Below, in pieces: positions 36,444-46,674 of a stretch of 64,000 bases of DNA. The translations under genes and the position numbers were made by a program. This stretch comes from Brevundimonas sp. EYE_349 (GTDB lineage Bacteria; Pseudomonadota; Alphaproteobacteria; Caulobacterales; Caulobacteraceae). Within the stretch, counting starts at the first letter, position 1. Every line of letters begins with the position of its first letter. The stretch is from contig NZ_JAHXPB010000001.1 in NCBI RefSeq assembly GCF_023147505.1, positions 496,001 through 560,000 on the forward strand, in the 5' to 3' direction. The notes beneath the pieces were generated by a model. That model was not told the DNA's origin and did not search any database. It was given only the letters and a program-made list of their open reading frames with translations.

Positions 36444-37796
36444 ATGTCCGCCTCGACGACCCCTTCGTCCGAGTCGCTGGAACGCGACGCCGCAGCCCTT
36501 CACACGGGCCACGGCAAGGTTGACGCCGGCGAGATCGCCATCGGCGTCATTATCGGCCGAACGTCGGAGTTTTTCGACTTCTTTGTTTACGCCATCGCCT
36601 CGGTGGTCGTTTTCCCGCAATTGATCTTCCCCTACGCTGGCGCCGTGGGCGGCACGCTGCTGTCGTTCGCCATCTTCGCCCTGGCCTTCCTGTTCCGTCC
36701 GCTGGGGACGGTGCTGTTCATCGCCATCGACCAGAAGTTCGGTCGCGGCGCAAAGCTGACGACCGCCCTTCTGCTGCTGGGCACCTCTACCGTTTCGGTG
36801 GCCTTCATCCCCAGTTACGATAGCATCGGCATATGGGCGCCGATCCTTCTGGCCTTGACCCGCATCGGCCAGGGCGTGGCGCTGGGCGGCACCTGGGATG
36901 GTCTGGCCTCGCTGCTGGCCTTGAATGCGCCGGAGAAGAAGCGCGGCTGGTACGCCATGATTCCGCAACTGGGCGCGCCCATCGGCCTGCTGGTCGCCTC
37001 GGCCCTGTTCGCCTTCTTCCTGAACACCCTGTCGGCGCCCGACTTCTTGGACTGGGGCTGGCGCTATCCGTTCTTCGTGGCCTTCGCCATCAATGTGGTG
37101 GCCCTGTTCGCCCGTCTTCGCATCGTTGTGACGCCCGCCTTCCAGAACCTGTTCGAGACGCGCGAACTGCAGCCGACGCCCGTCGGCCAAGCCATCCGCG
37201 CCGAAGGGCCCAAGATCGCCATCGGCGCCTTCGCCCCCCTGGCCAGCTTCGCCATGTTCCACATGGTCACCGTCTTCCCGCTGTCCTGGGTGTTCCTTTT
37301 CACCAATGAGACCCCCGTCCGCTTCCTGCTGATCGAGATGGTCGGCGCCGTGTTCGGCCTGATGGCCATCCTGGCGTCGGGGGTTCTGGCCGACCGTTAC
37401 GGCCGCCGCACCCTGCTGGCCATCACCGCCGCCGGCATCGCCGCCTTCTCGGGCTTTGCGCCGCAACTGCTGGATGGCGGCGCCGTCGGTGAACTGGTCT
37501 TCATGATCTCGGGCTTCATCCTGCTGGGCCTGTCCTTCGGCCAGGCCTCGGGTCCGGTGGCGTCCAGCTTCAGCCTGACCAACCGTTACACCTCCTCGGC
37601 CTTGACGTCGGACCTGGCTTGGCTGTTCGGCGCCGGTTTCGCCCCGCTGGCGGCCCTGTGGATCTCCAGTCAGTTCGGCCTGATCGCGGCCGGCGCCTAT
37701 CTGCTGTCTGGCGCGATCTGCACCCTTATCGCCCTGTGGCTGAACCGCGAGCTGGCGCGCAGCTCTTCGGACAAGACCCGCGCCAAGCCGGTCTGA
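36444..37796 (+). CDS. MFS transporter (metabolite:H+ symporter type)
   Basis: 450 residues from ATG 36444 (ACGGAG about ten bases upstream). Twelve hydrophobic segments. The opening AIGVIIGRTSEFFDFFVYAIASVVVFPQ corresponds to the ProP/ShiA-type start (G..EWYDF), and FRPLGTVLFIAIDQKFGRG plus DRYGRRTLL are MFS loop motifs. Substrate unknown. Divergent from cyoA; homologues near cyo operons occur, so it might be co-regulated. Confidence 0.87.
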   Translation: MSASTTPSSESLERDAAALHTGHGKVDAGEIAIGVIIGRTSEFFDFFVYAIASVVVFPQLIFPYAGAVGGTLLSFAIFALAFLFRPLGTVLFIAIDQKFGRGAKLTTALLLLGTSTVSVAFIPSYDSIGIWAPILLALTRIGQGVALGGTWDGLASLLALNAPEKKRGWYAMIPQLGAPIGLLVASALFAFFLNTLSAPDFLDWGWRYPFFVAFAINVVALFARLRIVVTPAFQNLFETRELQPTPVGQAIRAEGPKIAIGAFAPLASFAMFHMVTVFPLSWVFLFTNETPVRFLLIEMVGAVFGLMAILASGVLADRYGRRTLLAITAAGIAAFSGFAPQLLDGGAVGELVFMISGFILLGLSFGQASGPVASSFSLTNRYTSSALTSDLAWLFGAGFAPLAALWISSQFGLIAAGAYLLSGAICTLIALWLNRELARSSSDKTRAKPV

Positions 37797-37817
37797 TCCC
37801 GGTTCAGACGCCACGCA

Positions 37818-37857
37818 AAAAAGAACAGGGCCCGCAACGACTGCGGGCCCTGTTTTC
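37818..37857. terminator. Bidirectional terminator between MFS gene and phoD
   Basis: Perfect 13-bp stem (AACAGGGCCCGCA, 37824-37836; complement 37842-37854) with a 5-nt ACGAC loop, A tract before and TTTT after. Serves both convergent genes. Confidence 0.88.
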
Positions 37858-37878
37858 GTTTCGGGGTCGTCGCCTTGG

Positions 37879-39549
37879 TCAGGCTTCGGTCAGATCGCCG
37901 TCCGGCGTGACGACGAAGGTCTTCAGCCGCTTCAGCTCATAGGGTTTGGCCATGATGGTGGACACGGCCCATAGCTCGCCCGTCATCCGCTCGCGCGTGA
38001 CGGTCAGCAGCACATAGCCCTTGGCCGTCTGGTCGCAGAACTTGACCTCCGGGTTGGCCGCCGACAGCGCTGCGCCCAGCGGCAGACCGCCGACATGATC
38101 GCCCGGCGAAGGGCTTGAGATCGAGGAGGTTCCGAACTCGATCGCGCGACGCGCGCCGGCCCTGTCGTGCAGTTCGTTGACCCAGAAGGCGTGACTGTCG
38201 CCCGCCAGCACGACCGGCGAGACGCCCGCCGCCGCAAACGTTTCGTACAGGCGCTCACGTCCGGCCGGATAGCCGTCCCAACTGTCCAGATTGAACGGCA
38301 GGCCCAGTTTGAACAGCTGGATCGCCGCCTCGACCTGGGGCCGCACATCGGCGGGCAGGGTCGCCACCATCTGCTGCACCTGTTCGGCCGGCATCATGCG
38401 CGAGATATCCGGCCCCTTGACCCGCGCCATGATCACCTGATTGCCGATGATCTGCCACGGACGACCGGCAGCCTTGGACCGGCTCAGCGTCTCGCCGACC
38501 CAGCGCCGCTGCGCCTCGCCCAGCAGGTCGCGATCCGGCGCCTGACGCAAGGCCTCGAACGCTGCGACATCCGGCGCACCCTCGGCGGTCTTGGGAATAT
38601 CGGCGAAGGTCATCTGCTGGCCGCGCGCCAGCAGCCGTGTCTCGACCATCGTCAGACTGGCCAGATCGCCGAAGTCGAAGCTGCGGTTGATCGCCTCCTT
38701 CAGCGTGCCCGCCTTGGGCTCGCGGATCGGCATCCATTCGTAATAGGCGCGAAGCGCGGCGGCCTTGCGCGTGGCGAAGTCGCCTTCGGTCGCGGGTTGA
38801 TGGTTTTCCGCGCCCGTCATCCAGGTGTCGTTGGCGACCTCGTGATCGTCCCAAACGCAGATGAAGGGCGCACGGGCGTGGGCGGCCTGCAGGTCGGGAT
38901 CGGTCTTGTACTGGGCGTGACGGGTCCGGTAGTCGGCCAGGGTCACGATCTCATGCGGCGGCTGGGGCGCGCGGTCCAGCGCCGCCCCGGACGTCATGCC
39001 GTAATCATCGGCCGCCGCACCGTACTCATAGATGTAGTCGCCCAGGTGAACGACCGCGTCCAGCCGCTCCAGTTTCGACAAGGCGTCATAGGCGTTGAAC
39101 AGCCCGCCCGGATACAGCTGGCACGACACCACGCCCAGCGTCAGATCGGCCGTCGCCCCTTCCCGCAGGGTCCGCACCCGGCCGACCGGCGAGACGACCT
39201 CGCCCGCGACGAAGCGGTAGAAGTAGTCCTGGCCCGGCGCCAGTCCGTGCCCGTCCAGGTCATGTTTGACGGTGAAATCCCGCTCGGCCGAGGCTTTCAG
39301 ACCCGATGCCCGGCGAACGACATCGCGGAAATCCGCATCGCGCGCGACCTCCAGCACCACCGCCACCTCGCCGCTCGACGCATCAGCGGGGGTGACGCGC
39401 GTCCAGAAGACGGCGGAGCGGGTGTCGGGATCGCCGCTGGCCACCCCGTGCAGAAAGGCGACCCGGCCTGTGGCGGCGGCTTGGGCCAGGGCGGGCGTCG
39501 CGGCCCCCGCCCCCATCAGGCCCAGAAGACTGCGGCGATCCAGTTTCAT
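37879..39549 (-). CDS. phoD: Alkaline phosphatase D (PhoD), Tat-exported
   Basis: 556 residues from ATG 39549 (GAGGG seven bases upstream). N-terminal Tat signal KLDRRSLLGLMGAGAATPALAQA. PhoD signatures: GVASGDPDTRSAVFWTRV, VVHLGDYIYEYG (metal-binding Asp), CVWDDHEVANDTW and VLAGDSHAFWVNEL. PhoD is a Ca/Fe-dependent phosphodiesterase-phosphatase of the periplasm. It lies 10 bp after a TonB receptor gene on the same strand, so the receptor may import a phosphorylated ligand or its product; that link is inference. Confidence 0.93.
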   Translation of the reverse strand: MKLDRRSLLGLMGAGAATPALAQAAATGRVAFLHGVASGDPDTRSAVFWTRVTPADASSGEVAVVLEVARDADFRDVVRRASGLKASAERDFTVKHDLDGHGLAPGQDYFYRFVAGEVVSPVGRVRTLREGATADLTLGVVSCQLYPGGLFNAYDALSKLERLDAVVHLGDYIYEYGAAADDYGMTSGAALDRAPQPPHEIVTLADYRTRHAQYKTDPDLQAAHARAPFICVWDDHEVANDTWMTGAENHQPATEGDFATRKAAALRAYYEWMPIREPKAGTLKEAINRSFDFGDLASLTMVETRLLARGQQMTFADIPKTAEGAPDVAAFEALRQAPDRDLLGEAQRRWVGETLSRSKAAGRPWQIIGNQVIMARVKGPDISRMMPAEQVQQMVATLPADVRPQVEAAIQLFKLGLPFNLDSWDGYPAGRERLYETFAAAGVSPVVLAGDSHAFWVNELHDRAGARRAIEFGTSSISSPSPGDHVGGLPLGAALSAANPEVKFCDQTAKGYVLLTVTRERMTGELWAVSTIMAKPYELKRLKTFVVTPDGDLTEA

Positions 39550-39559
39550 CGTCACGCCC

Positions 39560-42082
39560 TCAGAGCTTCAGCTTGAACGTCAGGCCGTACGACGCCGGCC
39601 GTCCGGCGATGAAGGTCGGCATGCCCAGGCCGTCGCCGGTGTTGCCGGCGTCCTTGATGTATTTCTCGTCGAGGATGTTGTCGCCAAAGGCCTCCACGCC
39701 CCAGTTGGCGCCGTTCGGCGTGTAGCGAACGCGCAGGTTCAGCAGGCCGTAGGCGCCCTGATATTCGTCCTGGATCAGGTCGGCGACGATCGACCCACTG
39801 GCCACGGTCTGCAGGTCCGGGCGGTCGTTGTCGTCGTCGAAGAAGATCTTGGACTGCCACGTATAGGTCGGCTGAACCTCGATCTCGCCGCCGGCCGTGG
39901 GCAGGCGCCAGGTCGCGCCGATGGAAGCGGCATGGTCGGGCGACAGGCGGAACTGATTGCCGTCATATATGCCGTTCTCGAACCGCGAATGGTTGTAGGC
40001 ATAGGTGGCGAACAGGTCGAACGTGGGCGACAGGGCGAAGTTGGCCTGGCCTTCAAAGCCGTAGGACTTGGCCTCGCCGGCGTTGGTGGTCACGAAGGTC
40101 GTGCCCTGCTGCACAGTCGTCTGGAAGTTCTCGTAGTTGTAGAGGAAGACCGCCCCGTCCAGCCGTAGCCGCCCGTCCATCAGGGCTGACTTGGCGCCGA
40201 CCTCGTAGCTGTCGACCGTCTCGGCGTCGACCGGGGTGAAGCGCGCAGCCCCGCCGGGCGCGGACGGCGGACCGGCGCTGATCACCTCCGGCCGGCGACC
40301 CCGCGCATAGTTGGCGTAGACGTTAGTGGCGTCGGTCAGGGCGTATCGCGCCGTGACGCGCCAGGTCACGCCGTCGTCCTTGGAGTTGAAATAGCCGAAG
40401 TCGCCGTTGTTCGTCGTCGGTTGGGAGGTAAGGCCGAACAACGGGAACAGGTTGGCCGGCAGGGCCAGATAGGCCGGATTGGCCAACGCTCCCAAGAAGG
40501 CCGGAACCTGCGCCGCCGGAATGGCGCCCGCCTGAAGCGCTAGCATACCGCCCAGGGTCGAGCGGCTCTGCACCGAACTGGCGAAGCCGGTCGTCTTGTC
40601 GTCGCGGGTATAGCGCACGCCCGCCGACATCTCGAACCGGTCGGTGAAGGCGTAGGTCACGTCGGCGAAGACGTCATAGGACGTCAGTTCCGAGCTGTTG
40701 ATCGGCGTCTCGATGTGTGCGGGCTTCAGATTGGCGGCGATAGGGCCTGCGAAGGCGCCGGCGCCCAGCGGCGTCAACAGACCACCCAGCGCGGCCTGGG
40801 CGATGCCCGGATAGAGGGACAGCGGCAGGGTGCGATCTCCGACCGTCGTGGCCGAGCCGTCCAGCAAACCGGCCAGCTGGACCAGCAGCAGCCGTTCATC
40901 GAACTGCGTCGGCGCGCGCTGATAGCCCTTTTCATGGAACCAACCCGCGCCGACGAAGCCGCTGAGCCGCCCGCCATTGTCGAAGCCCAGGCGCAAGTCC
41001 TGGCTCCACTGTTCGCCATGCGTGTCCTCGGCCGCCGTCAGGATCGGCAGGGAGACGCCGTCCGCGTCGAAGGTCTCGTAGTTGGTGAACTCGCGATAGG
41101 CGGTGGTCGAGTTCAGCGTCCAGTCGGCGTTGAGATTGAAGCGCGCCAGCCCCGTCACGCCCCAGACCTCGCGGTCCAGACCCAGCGCCTTGCCGCCGTC
41201 GAAGGCCGCGCCCGGCGTCAGGGCCGCCCCTTCCCACGGCGCCTTGCCGCCCAGGATCGCGCCGGTGTTCGGATCGGCCGGAGCATAGGCGATGGATTTG
41301 AACGAGGTGCCGGAGGCATTGTCCTTCTGATAGTTGCCGATCACGTCGAACCGCGTGGCGTCGGACGGCGCCCAGGCGCCCGATAGACGCAAGCCGCGGG
41401 TCTCGATGGCGTTATAGTCCTCGCCGCCCAACAGATTGTCGACCGAGCCGTCGCGGGTCTTCAGTCGCGTGGCCAGACGCAGGCCCGCGGTCTCGCCGAC
41501 CGGCAGGTTCAGGGCGCCCTCCACCATGCGATAGCCTTCGTTGCCGGCCTCGATATTGGCGTAGGCGTCGGTCACGCCGGGCCGCGCGCGGTTCTGAACC
41601 AGGTTGACGGCCCCGATCAGAGCGCCACGTCCGTACAAGGTCGATTGCGGCCCCTTGGCCACCTCGACCCGCTCCAGATCGAACAGTTCGACGTAAGAGC
41701 CGCGCGACTTGGAGATCGATACGCCATCCTGGAAAACCGACACGCGCGGCTCGGCGGTGGCCGATCCCGAGTCGGAGGTGATGCCGCGCATCACGAACCC
41801 CGGATTGTTCGGCGACTGGTTCTGCACCAGGAAGCCCGGCACGAAGGCCGACAACTGATCGAACTCCTGAATGCCCAGGTTCTCCAGGAACTGACCGGAA
41901 TAGGCGGTCAGGGCGAAGGGCACGTCGATGGTCTTCTGTTCGCGCAGCTGGGCGGTGACGATCACCTCGTCCACGGTGCTGACCGGTGCGGCCTCCTGCG
42001 CCCAGGCGGCGGTTCCGCCCATCATGGCGCCCGTCAGGGTCGCGGCGGCCAGCAGGCGCGCCTTCAGCGTGGTCTTGAACAT
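39560..42082 (-). CDS. TonB-dependent receptor
   Basis: 840 residues. Signal peptide (LLAAATLTGAMMGGTAAWAQ), TonB box-like VDEVIVTAQ, plug domain (FALTAYSGQFLENLGIQEFDQLSAFVPGF, VEVAKGPQSTLYGRGALIGAVNLV) and a 22-strand barrel ending SYGLTFKLKL with terminal hydrophobic residue. The barrel loops contain several Ala/Leu-rich inserts. Ligand unknown; pairing with phoD hints at a phosphorylated compound. GGGGAA precedes ATG 42082. Confidence 0.93.
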   Translation of the reverse strand: MFKTTLKARLLAAATLTGAMMGGTAAWAQEAAPVSTVDEVIVTAQLREQKTIDVPFALTAYSGQFLENLGIQEFDQLSAFVPGFLVQNQSPNNPGFVMRGITSDSGSATAEPRVSVFQDGVSISKSRGSYVELFDLERVEVAKGPQSTLYGRGALIGAVNLVQNRARPGVTDAYANIEAGNEGYRMVEGALNLPVGETAGLRLATRLKTRDGSVDNLLGGEDYNAIETRGLRLSGAWAPSDATRFDVIGNYQKDNASGTSFKSIAYAPADPNTGAILGGKAPWEGAALTPGAAFDGGKALGLDREVWGVTGLARFNLNADWTLNSTTAYREFTNYETFDADGVSLPILTAAEDTHGEQWSQDLRLGFDNGGRLSGFVGAGWFHEKGYQRAPTQFDERLLLVQLAGLLDGSATTVGDRTLPLSLYPGIAQAALGGLLTPLGAGAFAGPIAANLKPAHIETPINSSELTSYDVFADVTYAFTDRFEMSAGVRYTRDDKTTGFASSVQSRSTLGGMLALQAGAIPAAQVPAFLGALANPAYLALPANLFPLFGLTSQPTTNNGDFGYFNSKDDGVTWRVTARYALTDATNVYANYARGRRPEVISAGPPSAPGGAARFTPVDAETVDSYEVGAKSALMDGRLRLDGAVFLYNYENFQTTVQQGTTFVTTNAGEAKSYGFEGQANFALSPTFDLFATYAYNHSRFENGIYDGNQFRLSPDHAASIGATWRLPTAGGEIEVQPTYTWQSKIFFDDDNDRPDLQTVASGSIVADLIQDEYQGAYGLLNLRVRYTPNGANWGVEAFGDNILDEKYIKDAGNTGDGLGMPTFIAGRPASYGLTFKLKL

Positions 42083-42141
42083 TGGATTCCCCAGATTCGG
42101 CTAAGCTGGGGCCGTGCCTACGCGCCGGCCATGTCGGCCGA

Positions 42142-42179
42142 ACGACGCCGCCGCGTCGTCTTCGCAACGTGGCGAAGAC
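42142..42179 (-). other. Two tandem stem-loops upstream of the TonB receptor gene
   Basis: ACGACGC/GCGTCGT (42142-42159, 4-nt loop) directly abuts GTCTTCGC/GCGAAGAC (42158-42179, 6-nt loop). They lie between the secreted hydrolase stop and the receptor start, 60-100 bp from the latter. They could terminate the upstream transcript or form a structured leader. No U tract. Confidence 0.5.
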
Positions 42180-42201
42180 ACATCGGCGACGATTGATCCG
42201 C

Positions 42202-43542
42202 CTACCGACGAGGCGACGCGACGTCCGTGGAGGGATGGAAGTCCGGGTCGAAGTGGCAGCCGCCATCATAACGCGGCGCCGCCGCCTGACACAGGACCGC
42301 GACGCTGGCCGGCGTCGGCTTCGCCCCATCGTCCAGCCAACGCATCATGGCTTGGAACAGGCCGACATATTCCGGGGTCGCCAGACGGCTGTGCTGATCC
42401 TCGTCGGTGAAGGTCTGAACCAGCAGGTCGGACCGACCTGCGGCGGCGACCGTATCGCGATAAAGCGCCTCGTTCGACACAAAGGCCGTCGGGTCGTTCT
42501 TGGCGTGGATTGTCAGGGTCGGCGCCGCGATCAGACCGCTGAGATCGGCGTCATAAGCCAGGCGCGCAACGCCCATCGGATCGGCCATGAATCGCGTCAC
42601 CCCGGCGTTCAGCGCCGCGTCGTCATGCGAGCCCTGATAGACTGTCCGGCTGTTGTCGAACGGGTTCAGCCCGTCCAGCCGGCGTTGCACCATGTCGCGG
42701 AACAGGAAGGTGGCCCAGGCCAGGTGCGCGACCAACTGGTCCTCGCGGATGCCGGTCACGTCCAGGATGTCGGCCAGATTGCGTTTCTGCTCGGCGGTGC
42801 GCCGGGCTTCCGGCAGGCCGACGCCCGTGCAGGTCCGGACCCGCTCGGCCAGTTGCGCGCGGGTCATGTTGCTGTCCGCCGGCAGGCCCTGCCACAGAGG
42901 ATATTGCATTTCGTCCGGGCGCGGATGGTTGCGGCAGTAGAACTGATAGACGGCCCTCAGATCGGCGCGGAACCGATAGGTGCGCGTGCCCCCGCCGATC
43001 ACGCCGTTGGTAAGGACCACGCCGTCCCAGACCCCCCGCCCCTCGGCGTCGCGGGCATAGAGTTCAGCCGCCTTAGCCGCGACATTTCCGCCCCAGGACT
43101 GACCGTGGAGCAGGGTGCGGCGCGGCCGGCCGAAGGCGTCCCAGAAGATCTGGCGCAGATCGTCCGTGTCCTCGGCCGCCATCCGCACGCCATAGCCGCC
43201 GCGACGATAGGTCGATCCAGCCCAGGCGAAGCCTTCCTGAACGGTCATGGAGAACCGCTCCAGATCCTCCAGCGGATCGTTCGCTTCCGGGGCACCGGTG
43301 CGCGGCCCGCCGTGAGCGTGAACGATCAGGGCGCCGTTCCAGGTCTTGGGAACGGCGATCCAGTAAAAGCCCCCCTTGGCCGCCCTGCCCGTCCAACACC
43401 GCGTTTCGGCGGGCAGGAAGTCGGGACAGGTCGCCGTCGTCGGCACGGGATCGGCGGCGACGGACGCCGCCAGCGACGACGTGGCCGGCGCGACGACTGC
43501 GGCGACCAGGGCCGCCAGGGTCCGAACAGCAAGAACCTTCAT
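42202..43542 (-). CDS. Secreted alpha/beta hydrolase (prolyl-oligopeptidase-like)
   Basis: 446 residues from ATG 43542 (GAGGAAGG upstream). Signal peptide (LAALVAAVVAPATSSLAAS). Nucleophile elbow LLHGQSWGGNVAAK (GxSxG intact), catalytic-acid region HAKNDPTAFVSNEAL and a late His in DEDQHSRLATPEY. Six cysteines in the mature chain suit a periplasmic protein. It is 14 bp downstream of the large TonB receptor gene and is probably co-transcribed, acting on the imported ligand, perhaps an ester or peptide. Confidence 0.82.
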   Translation of the reverse strand: MKVLAVRTLAALVAAVVAPATSSLAASVAADPVPTTATCPDFLPAETRCWTGRAAKGGFYWIAVPKTWNGALIVHAHGGPRTGAPEANDPLEDLERFSMTVQEGFAWAGSTYRRGGYGVRMAAEDTDDLRQIFWDAFGRPRRTLLHGQSWGGNVAAKAAELYARDAEGRGVWDGVVLTNGVIGGGTRTYRFRADLRAVYQFYCRNHPRPDEMQYPLWQGLPADSNMTRAQLAERVRTCTGVGLPEARRTAEQKRNLADILDVTGIREDQLVAHLAWATFLFRDMVQRRLDGLNPFDNSRTVYQGSHDDAALNAGVTRFMADPMGVARLAYDADLSGLIAAPTLTIHAKNDPTAFVSNEALYRDTVAAAGRSDLLVQTFTDEDQHSRLATPEYVGLFQAMMRWLDDGAKPTPASVAVLCQAAAPRYDGGCHFDPDFHPSTDVASPRR

Positions 43543-43556
43543 CGCGCCGACCTTCC

Positions 43557-46500
43557 TCAGAACGTCTTGGAGACGTTGACGTACCAGTAGCGGCCCCACG
43601 GGCTGTGCACCGTGCCGCGATAGCCGTTGTCGGCCAGCGGCGGACCTTCATTGGTCAGGTCGCGTGCGCCCAGACGGACACGTGTCTCATCGGGGAAGGC
43701 GTAGTCGACATAGCCGTTGATCGTCTGGCGGCCGTCGACCTCCCACGGCGAGCCGGAGCGTCCCAGCAGGCTGGCCTGTTCAAACCCGCTGACATACTGA
43801 CTGGATGCGCCCGCACGCCACGGGCCCTTGCGCCAGGTCAGGCTGGCGTTGACCCGCCATTCGGGCCTCCCGTTCTGCCCGATCAGCTGGCTGGGGTCCG
43901 GCAGGGTCGTACCGGCGTTGATCGTGCCGGCGGCGCGCGCGGCGAACAGCTCGTTGACGATGTCGCCGGGGTCGCGCGTGAATTTCTCGAGCTTGGAGGC
44001 GTTCACATTGACGATGAAAGTGCCGTAGCGCGTGCGGCGCAGCGACCAGTTCATCGCCAGGTCCAGACCGCTGACCGTTTGCGGTTGCAGGTTTATGAAG
44101 CGGTCGTTGATCGAGACCACATCGCCTGCGGGCGCCAGGCCGGTGCCATCGAACAGCTGGATATCCTCCAGCGACGGCGCACGGCGGTTCACCAGAGGAT
44201 TGGTCTGGCCCTGCACACGGTACAGATAGTCCAGCGCGACGGCTGTCTGGGCGCCCAGGAGGCCGACGATCTTCTGCTGCTCGATCCGCCAGCGATCGAT
44301 GGTGAAGGTGAACTCACCGAAGCGGCGCGGGATGAAATGCGGCTGCAGCACAAGCCCGTACGATGAGTTGGTGCTCTCTTCCGGCTCCAGATCCGGGTTG
44401 CCCGCGACCAGAAGCGAGACGCTGGACAACGGCCGCGAACAATCCGCGAAGTTGTTGATGCGTCCCGCGCGCAGATCGGCTTCGCAGCGCACATAGTCCA
44501 CGCCGCTGGCCAGACGGCCATACTCGGTGGCGTTGGTCTGTTCCAGGTTCGGCGCGCGGAAGCCCTGCGAATAGGACCCGCGAACACGCACGCCGTCGAT
44601 CACATCCCAGGCCGCGGCGATCTTGGGTTTGGCGACCGAGCCGAAGTCCGAATAGTGTTCATAGCGACCGGCCAGTTGCAGATCGACGCGCTGGACCAGC
44701 GGGATGTTCATCTCGGGCGAGATGACAGGCACCGCGAACTCGATATAGGTCGAAAAGACGTTGCGGCTGCCCTTCGTGTCCGGGTTGGGGCTGACGGCCG
44801 AGACATTCGATGCGTTCTTCTCGCCCGTCACCATATCGGTGAAGGTATAGGTTCCGTCCAGATTCGCGTCGCGGTCGTCGCTCTGGGTCTCGCGACGCGC
44901 TTCAAGCCCGAAGGCCATGCCCACCGGCCCGGCGGGCAGGTTGAACAGATCGCCGCGCGACAGCTTGAAGTCGGCCAGGCTCAGGGTGGTCTTGGACACA
45001 CGGCGCATGTCGAAGACGATGGCGTCGATCGCCGCCTGCGAACTGGGCGAGCAATCTCCATAGCTAGTGGTGGTCACGCAACCGCCGCCGAACGGATTGT
45101 AGGCGTCCGGGGTGGACAGGGCCAACTGCTTCTGCAGCGCCGTCATATTGATGTTGGGCGAACTGTCGGTCGCCTTGGCTTCAGAATACAGCAACGCCGT
45201 CTCCCAGTCGAAGCCGCGCCACTCGCCGCGCAGCCCGCCCAACAGGCGCGCCTGATAGTTGTCGACCTTGACGATCTGGAATCCGGTGTCGACGAACCGA
45301 TAGTTGGTCAGCAGGACGGGCAGGCCGCCCGTCGGCACGCCCGTCAGGCCGGGCAGACGATTGGGATTCAGCGCGCCATCGGCGAAGCGAACAGGACCGA
45401 ACGGGTTGTAGTAGTTGCTGGCGGGAATCCAGATCTGGTTCAGATTCACCACCGGCGGCTGCACCGCGCGGCTGCTGGCGCTGTAGTACCCGATCTCGCC
45501 AAAGGCCTCGACGTCAGGCGTGATGTCGTAACGCCCCGTCAGGAAGACGTTCATCCGTTCGACGGATGGCCGCACCGTGGTGCCGACGCGGGTGTCGTAG
45601 CGCATATCGCGGTTGGTGGTGTTGAACGCATGGTTCCCGCTGGCGATGCAGATGTCGTTGCCGACGCTGACGCCGCAGCCGAAGCTGGTCGGCTGATAGC
45701 GGAAGGCGCCCTGCGCATTTGTCACCGCCGCCCCGTTCGAACGGATCGCAGATCGCGCCCCAACCGACAGGCGCGCCCACGGGGTGTTCGATGATCGACC
45801 ATCGAGCGTCTGCACACCCGCGAAATCAGGATAGCCCGCGAACAGGTCGCGAATGTCGTCAGAGCGGGTGAAGTCCTGATCCGACGCCCACAGCGCAGAG
45901 CGCGAGGCATAGTTGGCGAAGATCGAGAGGTTGCCGCGATCGAAATTCTTGCCCGCGAACAGGTTGGTTTCGAAGTCGCGCATCTGCGTGCCCTCGGCGC
46001 CGCCGTAACGGGCGCTGATGGACAGCCCGTCGATGTTGTCGCGCAGCACGGTGTTGACCACGCCCGCCACGGCGTCCGCGCCATAGATGGCGGCGGCGCC
46101 GTCCAGCAGCACCTCCAGACGCTCCAGACCTGCAACCGGAATGGCGTTGGAGTTGTAGCTGAGGACCGGCACCGTGCCGGTGTCGGACGTGCCCTGGCTG
46201 GTGGGGTGCTGCACCACGCGGCGGCCGTTCAACAGGACCAGAGTGTTGCCCACGCCCAGCGAGCGCAGATTGACCGAGTTCACGTCGCCACGGGCCGAGT
46301 TGGAGGTCTGGGCGCCGCTGGAGCTGTCGAACTGAACATCCCCCATCTGCGGAATGGTGCGCAGCAGTTCGTCGCCTGTCGAGGCGCCGGTGGCCTCGAT
46401 CTGCTCGCGGTCCGCGACCACCACCGGCAGGGCCGCCATGGTGCGGGCGCCGCGGATGTTGGTGCCGACGACGACGATGTCATCGACCTGAGCAGGCCCT

Positions 46501-46604
46501 TCGGCGGCGATCGGTTCGGCCTGCGCCCAGGCGCCGCCAGCGGCCATCAGCGTCACAGCCGAAGCCGTGGTCGCCAGCAGGGCGAATTTCGAGTGTCTGG
46601 TCAT
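43557..46604 (-). CDS. TonB-dependent receptor, large
   Basis: 1015 residues from ATG 46604 (AGGAGGAAACAGGA upstream). Signal peptide (LLATTASAVTLMAAGGAWAQ), TonB box DDIVVVGTNI, plug (LEVLLDGAAAIYGADAVAGVVNTVL) and barrel ending GRYWYVNVSKTF. Oligopeptide- or carbohydrate-type receptors of Caulobacterales look like this (LNGRRVV, NLRSLGVGNTLVLLNG). It lies between dctA and the hydrolase on the same strand. Contains two paired cysteine pairs in extracellular loops (GCGVSVGNDICIAS; GGCVTTTSYGDCS). Confidence 0.93.
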   Translation of the reverse strand: MTRHSKFALLATTASAVTLMAAGGAWAQAEPIAAEGPAQVDDIVVVGTNIRGARTMAALPVVVADREQIEATGASTGDELLRTIPQMGDVQFDSSSGAQTSNSARGDVNSVNLRSLGVGNTLVLLNGRRVVQHPTSQGTSDTGTVPVLSYNSNAIPVAGLERLEVLLDGAAAIYGADAVAGVVNTVLRDNIDGLSISARYGGAEGTQMRDFETNLFAGKNFDRGNLSIFANYASRSALWASDQDFTRSDDIRDLFAGYPDFAGVQTLDGRSSNTPWARLSVGARSAIRSNGAAVTNAQGAFRYQPTSFGCGVSVGNDICIASGNHAFNTTNRDMRYDTRVGTTVRPSVERMNVFLTGRYDITPDVEAFGEIGYYSASSRAVQPPVVNLNQIWIPASNYYNPFGPVRFADGALNPNRLPGLTGVPTGGLPVLLTNYRFVDTGFQIVKVDNYQARLLGGLRGEWRGFDWETALLYSEAKATDSSPNINMTALQKQLALSTPDAYNPFGGGCVTTTSYGDCSPSSQAAIDAIVFDMRRVSKTTLSLADFKLSRGDLFNLPAGPVGMAFGLEARRETQSDDRDANLDGTYTFTDMVTGEKNASNVSAVSPNPDTKGSRNVFSTYIEFAVPVISPEMNIPLVQRVDLQLAGRYEHYSDFGSVAKPKIAAAWDVIDGVRVRGSYSQGFRAPNLEQTNATEYGRLASGVDYVRCEADLRAGRINNFADCSRPLSSVSLLVAGNPDLEPEESTNSSYGLVLQPHFIPRRFGEFTFTIDRWRIEQQKIVGLLGAQTAVALDYLYRVQGQTNPLVNRRAPSLEDIQLFDGTGLAPAGDVVSINDRFINLQPQTVSGLDLAMNWSLRRTRYGTFIVNVNASKLEKFTRDPGDIVNELFAARAAGTINAGTTLPDPSQLIGQNGRPEWRVNASLTWRKGPWRAGASSQYVSGFEQASLLGRSGSPWEVDGRQTINGYVDYAFPDETRVRLGARDLTNEGPPLADNGYRGTVHSPWGRYWYVNVSKTF

Positions 46605-46674
46605 TCCTGTTTCCTCCTCCTGGGCCGTCGTTGATCGACGGTCCCGTCTCCTGTTGGTTGTCGTCCTCGCGCCT